Shown in pieces: positions 54,154 through 63,881 of a stretch of DNA of 64,000 nucleotides. Position numbers and translations under genes: made by a program. Source of the DNA: Kitasatospora herbaricolor (GTDB lineage: Bacteria > Actinomycetota > Actinomycetes > Streptomycetales > Streptomycetaceae); the NCBI RefSeq assembly GCF_030813695.1, contig NZ_JAUSVA010000002.1:496001-560000 (forward strand), given 5' to 3'. The stretch's first letter is position 1. Every line of letters begins with the position of its first letter. The notes beneath the pieces were generated by a model. The model had not been told where the DNA came from and did no database searches. It saw only the letters and a program-made list of their open reading frames with translations.

Positions 54154-54648
54154 CTACTCCACGATGCCCGAGCCGTCGATGACGATCTTCGCGCGGGTGT
54201 TGCCGGACTGGGAACCGAGCGACTCGATCTTGGTCACCAGGTCCTGGCCCTCGACGACCTCGCCGAAGACGACGTGCTTGCCGTCGAGCCACGGGGTGAG
54301 CACCGTGGTGATGAAGAACTGCGAGCCGTTGGTGTTGCGCCCGGCGTTCGCCATGGACAGCAGGAACGGCTTGTTGTGCTTGAGGGTGAAGTTCTCGTCG
54401 GCGAACTTCTCGCCGTAGATGCTCTTGCCGCCCGTGCCGTCCCCACGGGTGAAGTCACCGCCCTGCAGCATGAACTCGGGGATGACGCGGTGGAAGCCCG
54501 AACCGGCGTAGCCGAAACCGTGCTGGCCGGTGGCCAGCTCGCGGAAGTTCTGCGCGGTCTTGGGCACGACGTCGTCGAAGAGCTGGAAGACGATGCGCCC
54601 GGCGGCCTCGCCGTCGATGGTGATGTCGAAGTAAACGTTTTGAGACAT
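54154..54648 (-). CDS. cyclophilin peptidyl-prolyl isomerase
   Basis: 164 aa, the size of a single-domain cyclophilin. Active-site landmarks [15 protein letters not shown] (Arg, Phe, Met, Gln), [11 protein letters not shown] and [12 protein letters not shown] (Trp, His) are all present. Cytosolic, no signal. ATG at 54648 with AAGGA 5 nt upstream. Catalyses proline isomerisation in folding. Confidence 0.95.
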   Translation of the reverse strand: MSQNVYFDITIDGEAAGRIVFQLFDDVVPKTAQNFRELATGQHGFGYAGSGFHRVIPEFMLQGGDFTRGDGTGGKSIYGEKFADENFTLKHNKPFLLSMANAGRNTNGSQFFITTVLTPWLDGKHVVFGEVVEGQDLVTKIESLGSQSGNTRAKIVIDGSGIVE

Positions 54649-54997
54649 GTCCTTATCCTGCACCATCTCACCGGCAGGCACCGCATCGTCCGCCCCGAAG
54701 ACATCACACGGCACTCGCGCCCGGCCGCACGGGGCCGTCCGGAAACAGCCCGGGACCACCCGCCCACCGCGCTCGTCACCAGCCCCTGCCCGGCGCCGAC
54801 GCAGGCACGGACCAGGCCGGGTACGCAGGGCGGGTTTCGGCCGCGCCGGGCCGTTCCGGGCAGGTCGGGTACGACCGGCGGCTAGGGTCGCGGTGGGAAC
54901 AGGCTCATGGCGGGACGACCTTGGCGGGCCCGTCAGGATGAGCCGCCGTCAGACCCCGGCCGGAGCAGCCGGGATGGAACCCGAAGGAGGCGCCGGA
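54649..54997. other. divergent promoter region
   Basis: 349 bp between the cyclophilin and FAD monooxygenase genes. No gene recognised. Confidence 0.45.
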
Positions 54998-56215
54998 GTG
55001 ACGAGGATCATGGTCGTCGGCGGTGGCATCGGCGGTGCGGCGGTGGCCCTGGGGCTGCACAAGGCCGGCTTCGAGGTGACCGTCCACGAGGCCCACCCGG
55101 ACGGCGGGGACGACGCCGGGGCGTTCCTCACCCTCGCCAGCAACGGCATGCGCGCACTCGCGCAGCTCGACGCCGCCGCGCCGGTGAACGGGCTCGGCTT
55201 CCCGCTCAGCACCATGAGCGTGCTGGACGAGGGCGGCCGGGAGCTGGCCACCGTGCCGCTCGGGGAGCACGACCACCCGCCCACCCGCTACCGCTGCCTG
55301 CGGCGCGCCGAGCTCGGCGAGGCCCTGCGCGCCGAGGTCCGCCGGCGGGGGATCCCGCTGCGGCACGGGGAGCGGCTCACCGGTCTCACCGAGAGCGCCG
55401 GGGGTGTCACCGTGCGCTTCGCCGACGGCGGTACGGCGCACGCGGACCTGGTGGTGGGGGCCGACGGGCTGCACTCCGCCGTCCGCTCGCAGCTCGACCC
55501 GGACGGCGACCGGCCTCAGTACGCGGGCCAGCGCGTCTTCTACGGGTACACGGCCGACGCCCCGGCGCCGTCGGGCGGGCCCGAGGACCGGATCACCATG
55601 GTCCGCGGCAGCGGCGCCGCCTTCGGCTACGCCCACTCCCCGGGCGGGGAGGCCTACTGGTTCGCGCGGGTGCCCGGCCCGCCGGCGAGCGCCCAGGAGC
55701 TGGCCGGCACCGGGCCGGACGGGTGGCGCGAGCAGTTGCTGGCGCTGCTGCGCCCGGACCGCACCCCCGCCGCGGACATCGTCGCGGCGACCACCGACCG
55801 CCTGATGGTGACCAACGCCCGGCACCTGCCGCCCGGTGGCCGCTGGCGCGGGCGGCGCGCCGTCCTGCTCGGCGACGCCGCGCACGCCGCGTCACCGGCC
55901 ACCGGTCAGGGCGCGTCGATGGCCCTGGAGGACGCGGTGGTGCTGGCCAAGGCGCTGCGCGAGGCCGGCCCGGACGGCGGTTCGCCCGCCGCTGCGCACG
56001 AAGCGGCGCTGGCCCGCTACGAGGCCCTGCGCCGGCCCAGGGCCGAGCAGAACACCGTGACCAGTGCCCGGCTCACCGCCGGCCGCACCGACCGGCCCTC
56101 GCCCGCCGCGGCTCCGCCGCGCGACTCCGAGCGGCCCGCACCGGGCGTCGACGCGGACCTGCTGCGCCTGCTGGACTGGGACACCCCGCTGCCCCCGGCC
56201 GAGCTGCCGGCCTGA
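54998..56215 (+). CDS. FAD-dependent monooxygenase
   Basis: 405 aa. GGGIGGAAVALGLHKAGFEV gives the FAD-binding start, VVGADGLHSAVR the DG motif and VLLGDAAHAASPATGQGASM the GD motif of class A flavin hydroxylases. Uses NAD(P)H and O2 on an aromatic-like substrate, unknown here. GTG at 54998 follows AAGGAGG by 7 nt. No regulator next to it. Confidence 0.92.
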   Translation: MTRIMVVGGGIGGAAVALGLHKAGFEVTVHEAHPDGGDDAGAFLTLASNGMRALAQLDAAAPVNGLGFPLSTMSVLDEGGRELATVPLGEHDHPPTRYRCLRRAELGEALRAEVRRRGIPLRHGERLTGLTESAGGVTVRFADGGTAHADLVVGADGLHSAVRSQLDPDGDRPQYAGQRVFYGYTADAPAPSGGPEDRITMVRGSGAAFGYAHSPGGEAYWFARVPGPPASAQELAGTGPDGWREQLLALLRPDRTPAADIVAATTDRLMVTNARHLPPGGRWRGRRAVLLGDAAHAASPATGQGASMALEDAVVLAKALREAGPDGGSPAAAHEAALARYEALRRPRAEQNTVTSARLTAGRTDRPSPAAAPPRDSERPAPGVDADLLRLLDWDTPLPPAELPA

Positions 56216-56618
56216 GGCGCCGCCTCGGCGGACGGGCCTGACCGGGCCAGGCCCGGCGGCGCGCGCACCCTGCTCCCCCGCTGCTCGTCCCCGGCGCTAC
56301 TCGTCCCCGGCGCGCTCCGTGGCGGGCCGATGATGTCGGCCGACCCTGGGAGCCGCGCCCGGGACGGCACCCCGCGCGACCGGCGCGGCTTGCCCCCTCG
56401 GTCGCGAAACCCTGCGCGTGGCGTCCGGACCACCTCCCCGGACCGGACCTCCCAGGATGTCACGGCGCGGCCCCCCGTGTCCCAGGATCCGGTGCCGGTG
56501 GGGTCGTTGTCGGACCCGTCTCCTACGCTCTTCTCCTGCGGTCCCGGCTGCGTCCGGGCATCGGTTGGTCCCGGCCCTGGCGGCGGGGGCCGTTGCCGGG
56601 ATGGAGGGGAATGCCGTG
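56216..56618. other. non-coding stretch
   Basis: About 400 bp. GGAGGGGA (56603-56610) is the ribosome site of the next gene. Otherwise nothing recognised. Confidence 0.45.
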
Positions 56619-57788
56619 ATGGACCGATTTGATCTCCTGGTACCGGGTGAGGAGCCCGCCCGAAGTGTGGTGCTGGCGCTCGGCGCCCGTGGACATCAGG
56701 AGGTCGCCGTCCAGGAGGCCCGCCTGGTGTACCCGGACCAGGCCTCGGACGCGGGCCGGCGGGTGGACGGCTGGTGGCACGTGATCTCCTTCGCCGACGA
56801 CGAGGGCCTGGCGTCCGGAGGGCACTACGGGTGGGAGCGGGTGGCCGTCAACACCGTCGCGCGTACCTTCGGCGGCTACGGGGTCGGCTACGGCACCGGC
56901 TACCCGGAGGCCGGCGCCGTCCCCGTCGGGCCGAACGCCCTGGTCCGCGAGGTGGACCCGTCCGCCGCCCGGGAGGTGCGGCGGCAGATCGTCGCGCAGT
57001 TCCCGTCCCCGCAGGAGGACGCCGAGCCACAGCCGCCGCTGGCCTGCGCGGACACCGGCCGCACACTGCCGCCGCTGCAGGACTCGGTGTACGCGGCCGC
57101 CCGTGAGCTGCACGAACGCGGCGGGGCCGGCAGCGAGGTGCTGGAGGAGTGGCTGACCGCGCCGACGCTGCCCGACGACGACCCCGACGTCCTGCTCGAC
57201 CTGGCCCACAGCGTGATGTACGACGGGGCCTGCGACGCCGACAGCGCGCTGCACGTCCCGCTGCTGGCCGCCGTCGCGCTCCGGCCCGACGTCCCCTCCG
57301 GGTGCCGGGCCCGGCTGATCACCCTGCTCTCCGGGGCCGCGACGCTCGCGGACCGCCGGGCCGCCGCGGCCGCCGACCGGCTCGCGGCGCACGGTCTCGT
57401 CGCCGCCGAGACGGCCGACGAGGCGGCGCCCCGGCTGGCCGTGGAGGCGGTGGCACCGGCCCTGCTGGCGGCCTGGTCCGGCGGCGACGAGGCCCTGCGG
57501 TTCGCCCTCGCCGGGCTGGCGGCCGCCACCCGCGCCGCCGGATGCACCGACCGGATCCGCGCCCTGACCGGCGGCCGGCCCGACGGCCCGTGCCGGGACG
57601 CCCTGCTGCTGGCGGCGGCACTGTCCGAGGACAAGTCCGCCGAGATCGACCAGGCCGTCGCGTACGTGGTCCGGCGGGGCCGTCTGCAGTCGCTCGACCT
57701 GCCCAGCCCGCTGGCGAGCCCGCGCGCGGCCGCGCTGGACCTGCTGCTGCCGCTGCTGGAGAGCGAGGCCTCCCGGCTACCGGTGTGA
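56619..57788 (+). CDS. hypothetical protein with C-terminal helical-repeat region
   Basis: 389 aa, not recognised. The first 110 residues form a mixed domain (LLVPGEEPARSVVLALGARG; GWWHVISFADDEG); the rest is alanine-rich helices (DPDVLLDLAHSVMYDGACDA; PLLAAVALRPDVP) of HEAT-like length. No membrane segment. ATG at 56619 (GTG at 56616 also possible). Confidence 0.7.
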   Translation: MDRFDLLVPGEEPARSVVLALGARGHQEVAVQEARLVYPDQASDAGRRVDGWWHVISFADDEGLASGGHYGWERVAVNTVARTFGGYGVGYGTGYPEAGAVPVGPNALVREVDPSAAREVRRQIVAQFPSPQEDAEPQPPLACADTGRTLPPLQDSVYAAARELHERGGAGSEVLEEWLTAPTLPDDDPDVLLDLAHSVMYDGACDADSALHVPLLAAVALRPDVPSGCRARLITLLSGAATLADRRAAAAADRLAAHGLVAAETADEAAPRLAVEAVAPALLAAWSGGDEALRFALAGLAAATRAAGCTDRIRALTGGRPDGPCRDALLLAAALSEDKSAEIDQAVAYVVRRGRLQSLDLPSPLASPRAAALDLLLPLLESEASRLPV

Positions 57789-58001
57789 GGGCCGGCGGCG
57801 CCGGCCCAGGCGCGGCCGCGCGCGGCGGGGCGCTCGCGCAGGGGCTGAAGGCCCTCGACCTGGTCGACGGGCACCGCCCGCCCGGCCGGCCGGGCCGTCG
57901 TACCGGGGAAGGGCGAACGGTCGTTCCCGGCCGCGGGGCTGCCCACGTCGTTCCGCTCGGTGGAGTCCCGGACCGCCGGTGCCGGGGTCGCCTCCCCATC
58001 G
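57789..58001. other. non-coding stretch
   Basis: About 210 bp, extending with the duplication to 58183. No gene recognised; no toxin partner for the following small protein is seen. Confidence 0.4.
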
Positions 58002-58191
58002 GCCTTCGGGAGTCTCTGAACGACCGACCGGGGTCGGGACGCGGCCGGCCCGGGGCCGTTCGAAAGGCCGGGTGGCGCGCCGGCCGGACTACTCGCGCCT
58101 TCGGGAGTCTCTGAACGACCGACCGGCGTCAGGACGCGGCCGGCCCGGGGCCGTTCGAAAGGCCGGGTGGCGCGCCGGCCGGACTACTCGC
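58002..58191. repeat. 95-bp tandem duplication
   Basis: Two copies (58002-58096, 58097-58191) that differ at only two sites near their start (GGGTCGG versus GCGTCAG). The right copy contains the stop codon of the 70-aa gene at 58184; the left copy is intergenic. A recent slippage or unequal-crossover product. Confidence 0.9.
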
Positions 58192-58396
58192 CTGCCAGCC
58201 GGCGGAAGTGCTCCTCGCGGATCTCCTCCCACGGCCGGCACTCCTCCGGCGCGGGCAGGCCGTTGAGGGCGACGTCCTCCAGGACGCCGGCGAGCGTCGC
58301 CGCGCGGTCACGCTCCTTGGCCGCCAGGGCACGCAGGGCGTCGGCCTCGTCCTCGCTGACCGGCTCGCGCACGGGCGGTGCGTCGTGAGTCGTCAT
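58184..58396 (-). CDS. small acidic helical protein, antitoxin-like
   Basis: 70 aa: ADALRALAAKERDRAATLAG and PAPEECRPWEEIREEHFRRL are helical and charged, reminiscent of RelB/Phd-type antitoxins, but no toxin gene follows. ATG at 58396 with GGAG 10 nt upstream. The 3' end lies in the duplicated unit. Confidence 0.6.
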   Translation of the reverse strand: MTTHDAPPVREPVSEDEADALRALAAKERDRAATLAGVLEDVALNGLPAPEECRPWEEIREEHFRRLAGE

Positions 58397-58666
58397 CCTG
58401 CAGCTCCTTCGCGGCGCCCGGCCGGGACGCCGGTTGCCGGCGACGCCCGGCACAGCGCCGCCGTCCCTGCTCCGCCCCGGGGTGGCGGCCCGGAACGCCG
58501 TACGGCCCTGGCCGTCCGTCAAATGTAGCGGGACGGCCGCCGCGACCGGGTGAACTCCGGGAGTTCGGGCCTGCTTCTCCGCAGCGAGGAGCGGAACCCG
58601 CCGCCTACGAGTGCCTTCGGCACGGTTCGGCGCCGGCCGAAGCGAGGCGCTCCTAGAGTGAAGCGC

Positions 58667-59560
58667 ATGACCACCGCAGCCCACGAGTTCACCCGGTACG
58701 CCGACATCGGGACGGCGCTCGCCGACCCGCGGCTCGTCCCGCTGCCCGCCGAGCCCTCCGCCTGGCGGCCGACCGGCCCGGGCGACACGAGCGGCGGAAC
58801 GGGCGGCGAAGGGCGCATCGCAGGGGGCGGCGCAACGGGCGGCGACGACGCGGCCGGCGCGATGGCCTGGCTGCGCGCCACCGTCGCCCGGTTCAGCTCG
58901 GGCGAGGCACACGCCCGTCGGCGGGCCCTGGTCGAGGCGGACTGCGCGCGGCTGGACCCGGCGGCCCTGCGCCTGGCCCGGCGGCTCGGCAAGGAACCCT
59001 TCCTCGTCTCCGTGGACGTGGAGGGCGGCTTCAGCGACGACCCGTCGGAGGTGGCCGAGCTGGCCGGTGAGCTGGCCGCCGCCGGGGTGGCCGGCATCAA
59101 CCTGGAGGACGGCCGGGCCGACGGCTCGCTGGCCCCCGTCGCGCTGCACGCGGCGAAGATCACGGCCGTGAAGGCCGCCGCCCCCGGGCTCTTCGTCAAC
59201 GCCCGTACCGACACGCACTGGCTCGGCGGCCACGAGCGGGAGACGACCGGCCGGCTCGACGCCTACCAGCAGGCCGGCGCCGACGGGGTGTTCGTCCCCG
59301 GCCTCGCCGACCCCGAGATCATCGCGGACCTCGTCCGGCACCTCGGCGTCCCGCTGAACGTCCTGCACTCCCCCACCGGCCCGGCGTTCCCGCAGCTCGC
59401 CGACCTCGGGGTCGCCCGGGTCAGCCTCGGCTCCCTGCTCTACCGTCTGGCCCTCGGAGCCGCCACCGCTGCGGCCCTCGCCGTCCGGGCCGGCCGCCCG
59501 GCCACCGGCCCGGACACGCCGCTGCCGAGCTACGCCGAGGTGCAGCGCCTCGTCCGCTGA
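58667..59560 (+). CDS. P450 N-terminus fused to truncated PEP mutase/isocitrate lyase-type barrel
   Basis: 297 aa. Residues 1-100 read like the start of an actinomycete cytochrome P450 (YADIGTALADPRLVPLPAE, WLRATVARFSSGEAHARRRA). At about residue 105 (LGKEPFLVSVDVEGG) it switches to the isocitrate lyase/PEP mutase family: GINLEDGRADGS, LFVNARTDTHW, GVFVPGLADPE, ARVSLGSLLYRLAL and SYAEVQRLV. The first third of the barrel and the whole P450 heme domain are missing, as expected for an in-frame deletion joining two genes. It could instead be misread low-similarity N-terminus. ATG at 58667. Confidence 0.75.
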   Translation: MTTAAHEFTRYADIGTALADPRLVPLPAEPSAWRPTGPGDTSGGTGGEGRIAGGGATGGDDAAGAMAWLRATVARFSSGEAHARRRALVEADCARLDPAALRLARRLGKEPFLVSVDVEGGFSDDPSEVAELAGELAAAGVAGINLEDGRADGSLAPVALHAAKITAVKAAAPGLFVNARTDTHWLGGHERETTGRLDAYQQAGADGVFVPGLADPEIIADLVRHLGVPLNVLHSPTGPAFPQLADLGVARVSLGSLLYRLALGAATAAALAVRAGRPATGPDTPLPSYAEVQRLVR

Positions 59561-59619
59561 CAGGGGGCGGGCGGGCAGGCCTCCGGGGCACCGGTTTGCC
59601 CGCCCGGGCATGGGCTTGA

Positions 59620-59638
59620 GTCTCCCGTAGGGGGAGAC
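59620..59638. promoter_or_regulatory. MerR-type operator
   Basis: GTCTCCC/GGGAGAC around GTAGG, just before the MerR gene and following a TTGAG element. This is the dyad-in-spacer layout typical for MerR control. Confidence 0.6.
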
Positions 59639-59652
59639 GCGAAGGTGAGGCC

Positions 59653-60591
59653 ATGAACGGGGACACGCTCCACTCGATCGGTGATCTGGCCCGGCGGACC
59701 GGACCGACCGTCAAGGCCATCCGGTTCTAAGCCGATTGCGGCATCGTGCCGCCCACCCGGCGCAGCCCGGCCGGCTACCGCCGGTACGGCACCGAAGCCG
59801 TCGTACGGCTGGAACTCGTACGGACGCTGCGTGACCTCGGCCTGGACCTCCCGACGATCCGACGGGTAGTGGACCGGGAGCTCCCGCTCGCCGAGGTGGC
59901 CGCGGCGCAGGCCGAGATCCTGGCGGTGCAGATCAAGCTGCTGCGCCGACGGCACGCGGTGCTGACGGCGGTGGCCAGGCGCGGCTCCACCCCGGAGGAG
60001 ATGGACCTCATGCACCGACTCGCCGCACTCACCGAGGACGAACGCCGCCGGCTGGCCGGCGACTTCCTCGACGCCGTCTTCGGCGGCCTGTACACCGACC
60101 CCCGGTTCGCCGGTATCGCCCGCTCGCTGACGCCCGAACTGCCGGAGAACCCCGCGGCCGAGCAGGTCGAGGCGTGGATCGAGCTGGCGGAACTCTGCCA
60201 GGACAGGGACTTCCGCGCCGTCGTACGGCGGCTGGCCGAGCTGTACGCACAGCCGCGGGCCGACGGGGGCCGTGCAGGCCTGCGCCGCGACCTGGTGGCG
60301 GCCGCCCGCGAGCAGGCCGGCCCGGCGCCGGCGGCGGGCACCGGTCCTGCCTCGGCCGGGGCAGGACCGGTCGTCCCGGCGCTGCTGGCCGAGTGCGCGG
60401 CCACGCTCGGCCGGCCCGCCGACGAAGGGCTCCGGCGGCACCTGCTGGAGCGGCTGGAATCCGCGCACGACCCCCGCCGGGAGCGGTACCTGCGGCTGCT
60501 CCCCGTGGTCAACGGCTGGCCGGCCCCGGAGAGCCTGGCTCCGGTGTTCGACTGGTCCCTGCGGGCCTTGCGAAGCCCGGCCGCCGGGTAG
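59653..60591 (+). pseudogene. MerR-family regulator interrupted by a TAA at codon 26
   Basis: Read through, this encodes a MerR protein: HSIGDLARRTGPTVKAIRF-stop-ADCGIVPPTRRSPAGYRRYG. The expected residue at the stop is Tyr (FYxxxG in this family), so TAC to TAA (59728-59730) is a one-base change. The downstream frame (59746-60591, 281 codons) is intact: VVRLELVRTLRDLGLDLPTI and a C-terminal region with helical segments. A GTG at 59746 could restart translation, but the product would lack the first DNA-binding helices. The ribosome site GGTGAGG and the operator at 59620 remain, consistent with a recent loss. A sequencing error is possible. Confidence 0.8.
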
Positions 60592-60672
60592 CCGGGGCGG
60601 TGGCCTGGCGGCCCGGTCCGCGAAGGGGCGCCCGCCGGCCGGGAGCGGCCGGGCCTGTGCCAAGGTGGCCCG

Positions 60673-61365
60673 ATGAAGACCATCGGGCTGCTGGGCGGGA
60701 TGAGCTGGGAATCGACCGCGGAGTACTACCGTCTGCTGAACGTGTTGACGCGGGAGCGCCTTGGCGGCCTGCACTCGGCCAAGTGCGTGCTCCACTCCGT
60801 GGACTTCGCCGAGATCGAGGCGCTGCAGAGCGCCGGACAGTGGGAGCGGGCCGGTGAGGTGCTCGCCGAAGCGGCCAGGTCGTTGGAGGCGGCCGGCGCC
60901 GATCTGCTGCTGATCTGCACCAACACCATGCACAAGGTGGCCGGCCAGGTGGCCGCGGCCGTCTCCGTGCCGCTGCTGCACCTGGCGGACACCACGGCGG
61001 CCGCGGTGCTCGCCGCCGGCCTCGGCAAGGTCGGGCTGCTGGGCACCGCCTTCACGATGGAGCAGGAGTTCTACCGGGACCGGCTCGCGAGCCACGGCCT
61101 GGACGTGCTCGTCCCCGGTGCCACCGGCCGCGCCGAGGTGCACCGGGTCATCTACCAGGAGCTGTGCCTGGGGATCGTCCGCGAGGAGTCCCGGGACGCC
61201 TACCGGGCCGTGATCGCGGACCTGGTCGCCGCGGGTGCCGAGGGCATCGTGCTGGGCTGCACCGAGATCGAGCTGCTGATCGGCCCCGAGCACAGCCCCG
61301 TCCCGGTGTTCGCCACCACCAGCCTGCACGCCCGCGCCGCCGTGGACGCCGCGCTGGCGGACTGA
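60673..61365 (+). CDS. aspartate/glutamate racemase family protein
   Basis: 230 aa. GLLGGMSWESTAEYYRLLN, LLLICTNTMHKVA (first catalytic Cys) and VLGCTEIELLI (second Cys) are the signatures of the YgeA/aspartate racemase family, which inverts the alpha-carbon by two-base chemistry. ATG at 60673. No peptidoglycan gene nearby. Confidence 0.9.
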   Translation: MKTIGLLGGMSWESTAEYYRLLNVLTRERLGGLHSAKCVLHSVDFAEIEALQSAGQWERAGEVLAEAARSLEAAGADLLLICTNTMHKVAGQVAAAVSVPLLHLADTTAAAVLAAGLGKVGLLGTAFTMEQEFYRDRLASHGLDVLVPGATGRAEVHRVIYQELCLGIVREESRDAYRAVIADLVAAGAEGIVLGCTEIELLIGPEHSPVPVFATTSLHARAAVDAALAD

Positions 61366-61580
61366 CCGCCGGCGGGTCGCCGGGCGCCCGCGACCGGCCC
61401 GGGGGGCCGGGGCCGCCCTGCCGGGGAGCCTCGTCCGCCCTCTCGTCGCGGGCGGACGCCCAGCCCGGTGGCGAGCACCCGCCCCCTCGTGGTCGGGCGC
61501 CGGTGGCGGCCCCCGGAACCGGCGGCCGGTCCCGACGGATCCGCCCGGCCCACCGTCCGCCGGCGACACCGGGAGAGACG

Positions 61581-62279
61581 TCAGGCCCGCCCGAGGCCCG
61601 TCCAGTCCTCGCCGTCCGGGCCGGCCATCAGGCCGCCCCAGTAGGCGATGGCGACGGCCTGGGCGCGGTCGCGGGCGTCGGTCTTCGCCAGGACCCGCTT
61701 CATGTGGGTCTTCACGGTGGACTCGGCGACCACCAGCAGAGCGGCGATCTCCGCGTTCGAGTGGCCCTCGGCGGCCAGTTGCAGGACCTGTCGCTCGCGC
61801 GTGGTCAGCCGGTCGAGCCGCGGGTCCGGGGCGGCGGCCCCCGGCGGGGCGGGGCCGCGGGCGACCAGGTGGCCGACCAGGTCGCGGGTGACGGCCGGGT
61901 CCAGCAGGGCGTGGCCTTCCGCGAGGGTGCGGACGGCGTCGATCAGCCGCTCCGGCGAGGCCCGCTTGAGCAGGAAGCCGCCGGCGCCGGCCCGCAACGC
62001 GCCCCAGACGTAGTCGTCGTGGTGGAACGTCGTCAGGACCAGCACGCGGGTGGCCAGTCCGGCGGCGACGATCCGCCGGGTCGCCTCGATCCCGTCGATG
62101 CCCGGCATCCGGACGTCCATCAGGACGACGTCCGGCGCGAGGGTCCGGCACAGCTCGACCGCCAGCAGCCCGTCGGCGGCCTGACCGACCACCTCGATGC
62201 CGTCCTCGGTGCCGAGCACCAGGGCCACCCCGGCCCGCAGCAGGGCGTCGTCGTCCGCGACCACCACCCGGACGGTCAT
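61581..62279 (-). CDS. NarL/LuxR-type response regulator
   Basis: 232 aa. Receiver domain with DDD near the start, phospho-Asp in VVLMDVRMPG and Lys in LLKRASPE; LuxR helix-turn-helix at about 150-215 (LTTRERQVLQLAAEGHSNAE, VAESTVKTHMKRVLAKTDAR). ATG at 62279 overlaps the kinase stop by 4 bp (ATGA). Output targets unknown; the divergent gene at 63882 is a candidate. Confidence 0.93.
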   Translation of the reverse strand: MTVRVVVADDDALLRAGVALVLGTEDGIEVVGQAADGLLAVELCRTLAPDVVLMDVRMPGIDGIEATRRIVAAGLATRVLVLTTFHHDDYVWGALRAGAGGFLLKRASPERLIDAVRTLAEGHALLDPAVTRDLVGHLVARGPAPPGAAAPDPRLDRLTTRERQVLQLAAEGHSNAEIAALLVVAESTVKTHMKRVLAKTDARDRAQAVAIAYWGGLMAGPDGEDWTGLGRA

Positions 62280-63553
62280 CCGAGCGGAAGCGTCACCCGC
62301 AGCCGGAACCCGCCCCCGTCACCTCCCCCGTGCTCCAGGCTGCCGCCGAACATCGCGACCCGTTCGGCGATGCCCAGCAGCCCCCGGCCGGGGACGTAGC
62401 CGCCGGGCACGCCGCACCCGTTGTCGCGGACCAGGAGGTCGAGCACCCGGGCCTCGGTGCGTACGGCGACGGTCACGGTCACCTCGACAGGGCCGGTGCC
62501 GGTGCCGGCCCGGCCGTGCTTGACGGTGTTGGTGAGGGCCTCCTGGACGATCCGGTACGCGGAGCGGTCCACGGTGCGGGGCAGGTCGCCGGCGGCGGGA
62601 TCGAGCCGCGCGGTGACCCGCAGTCCGGCCTGCCCCGTCCGCCCGATCAGCCGGGGCAGGTCGGCGAGACCGGGCTGCGGCCCCGGCCCGGGCGCGGGGG
62701 CCGGGGCGGGCAGGACGCCCGGGCCGGGGCCGGACCCGAGCTCGGGCGGCGGGCCCTGACGGCGGAGCAGGCCGAGCACCCGGTCGAGCTCGTCGAGCGC
62801 CTCCCGGCCGGTGTGCTCCAGGCCCGCCAGCAGCTCCCGGGTCTGCTCCGGGTCCCGGGCCAGGACGCGGCGGGCGGCACCGGCCTGGACCAGCATCACG
62901 TTCAGCGTGTGACCCACCAGGTCGTGCAACTCCCTGGCGATCCTGGCCCGTTCGTCGACCACCACCCGGCGGCGGAGCAGCAGGCGGGCCCGCTCCCGCT
63001 CCTCCTGGCGCCGGGCGGTGGCGAAGCCGACCGCCCAGGCCAGCAGCCAGACGAAGAGGACCCCGGCGGGCACCGCCGGGTAGGTGTGGGCCAGGCCGGC
63101 GAAGTACGCGGCCATGCCGGGCAGGACCACCACCGGCCCCAGCAGGGCCCGGCCCCGGGTCGCGTACAGGCCGAGCGAGTACAGCCCGACCAGGTTGGCG
63201 TACGGCGAGAGCGGGCTGGGCAGGACGAACAGGGCCTCCGCCGACAGCGCCGCGGTGCCGGCCAGGTAGGCGGCCAGCGGCGCCCTGCGGCGCAGGGCGA
63301 GCGCGCCGGCGAGCAGCACGCTGAGGGCGAGCGCGGGTACCGGCCCGACACGGATGTCCCCTGCCGCGCCCAGGCGTTCGGTGGCCATCGCGGCCAGGAA
63401 GGCCGAGGCTGCCGCGCCGTCCACGACGGCGGCGGGTGGCCGGGCCGCCCGAAGCGCGGCCGGCAGGCGCCGGACGGCGCTCATGGGACCGCGCTCGGGC
63501 CGGGAAGCGGCCGTGGCCGTGGCAGGGGCGGGGGGTGCGGGGGCGGCGGTCAT
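62276..63553 (-). CDS. sensor histidine kinase, HisKA_3 type
   Basis: 425 aa. Four to six membrane helices in residues 25-175 (LALSVLLAGALALRRRAPLA; LLGPVVVLPGMAAYFAGLAH), then HisKA_3 with phosphorylated His in ARIARELHDLVGHTLNVMLV and an HATPase domain (AYRIVQEALTNTVKHGRAGT; DNGCGVPGG; GRGLLGIAERV). No obvious extracellular sensor, so the membrane region may sense. Start at 63553 uncertain; ATG at 63484 also possible. Confidence 0.9.
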   Translation of the reverse strand: MTAAPAPPAPATATAASRPERGPMSAVRRLPAALRAARPPAAVVDGAAASAFLAAMATERLGAAGDIRVGPVPALALSVLLAGALALRRRAPLAAYLAGTAALSAEALFVLPSPLSPYANLVGLYSLGLYATRGRALLGPVVVLPGMAAYFAGLAHTYPAVPAGVLFVWLLAWAVGFATARRQEERERARLLLRRRVVVDERARIARELHDLVGHTLNVMLVQAGAARRVLARDPEQTRELLAGLEHTGREALDELDRVLGLLRRQGPPPELGSGPGPGVLPAPAPAPGPGPQPGLADLPRLIGRTGQAGLRVTARLDPAAGDLPRTVDRSAYRIVQEALTNTVKHGRAGTGTGPVEVTVTVAVRTEARVLDLLVRDNGCGVPGGYVPGRGLLGIAERVAMFGGSLEHGGGDGGGFRLRVTLPLG

Positions 63554-63881
63554 GACCCCGCGCAAGGCCGCCCGGAACGAACCGGGGGCCGGTCGGGCAG
63601 CGGCGCCGCGAAGTCCGGGGTGCCGGTGGGCGTCAGGGGTACGGGCAGGGGTGCGTTCGACGTCGGCAGGCTCATCGCGGCTCCGGTGGGTGGTGCGCAC
63701 CGCGACAGCGGTGAACGCTCCGGACCCTAGCGGGGCGGGGTGCGCCGCACATCGCCCCCCAGGGGTACGACGGCCCTGCCCCCGTCGGGGTAGGAGGACG
63801 GCGGGTACCCCGCCACCGGTACGGGCGCGGGCCCCGGCCGGGGGACGTGGGCGGCCCGGCCGGGTCCGTAGCGTCCCCGGC
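63554..63881. other. divergent promoter region
   Basis: 328 bp between the kinase and the next gene. An extended frame upstream of the kinase is likely non-coding. No operator recognised. Confidence 0.4.

Noticed and set aside
58184-58396. Toxin-antitoxin pair
   Set aside because: Only an antitoxin-like protein is present; the downstream 400 bp contain no toxin-like frame.
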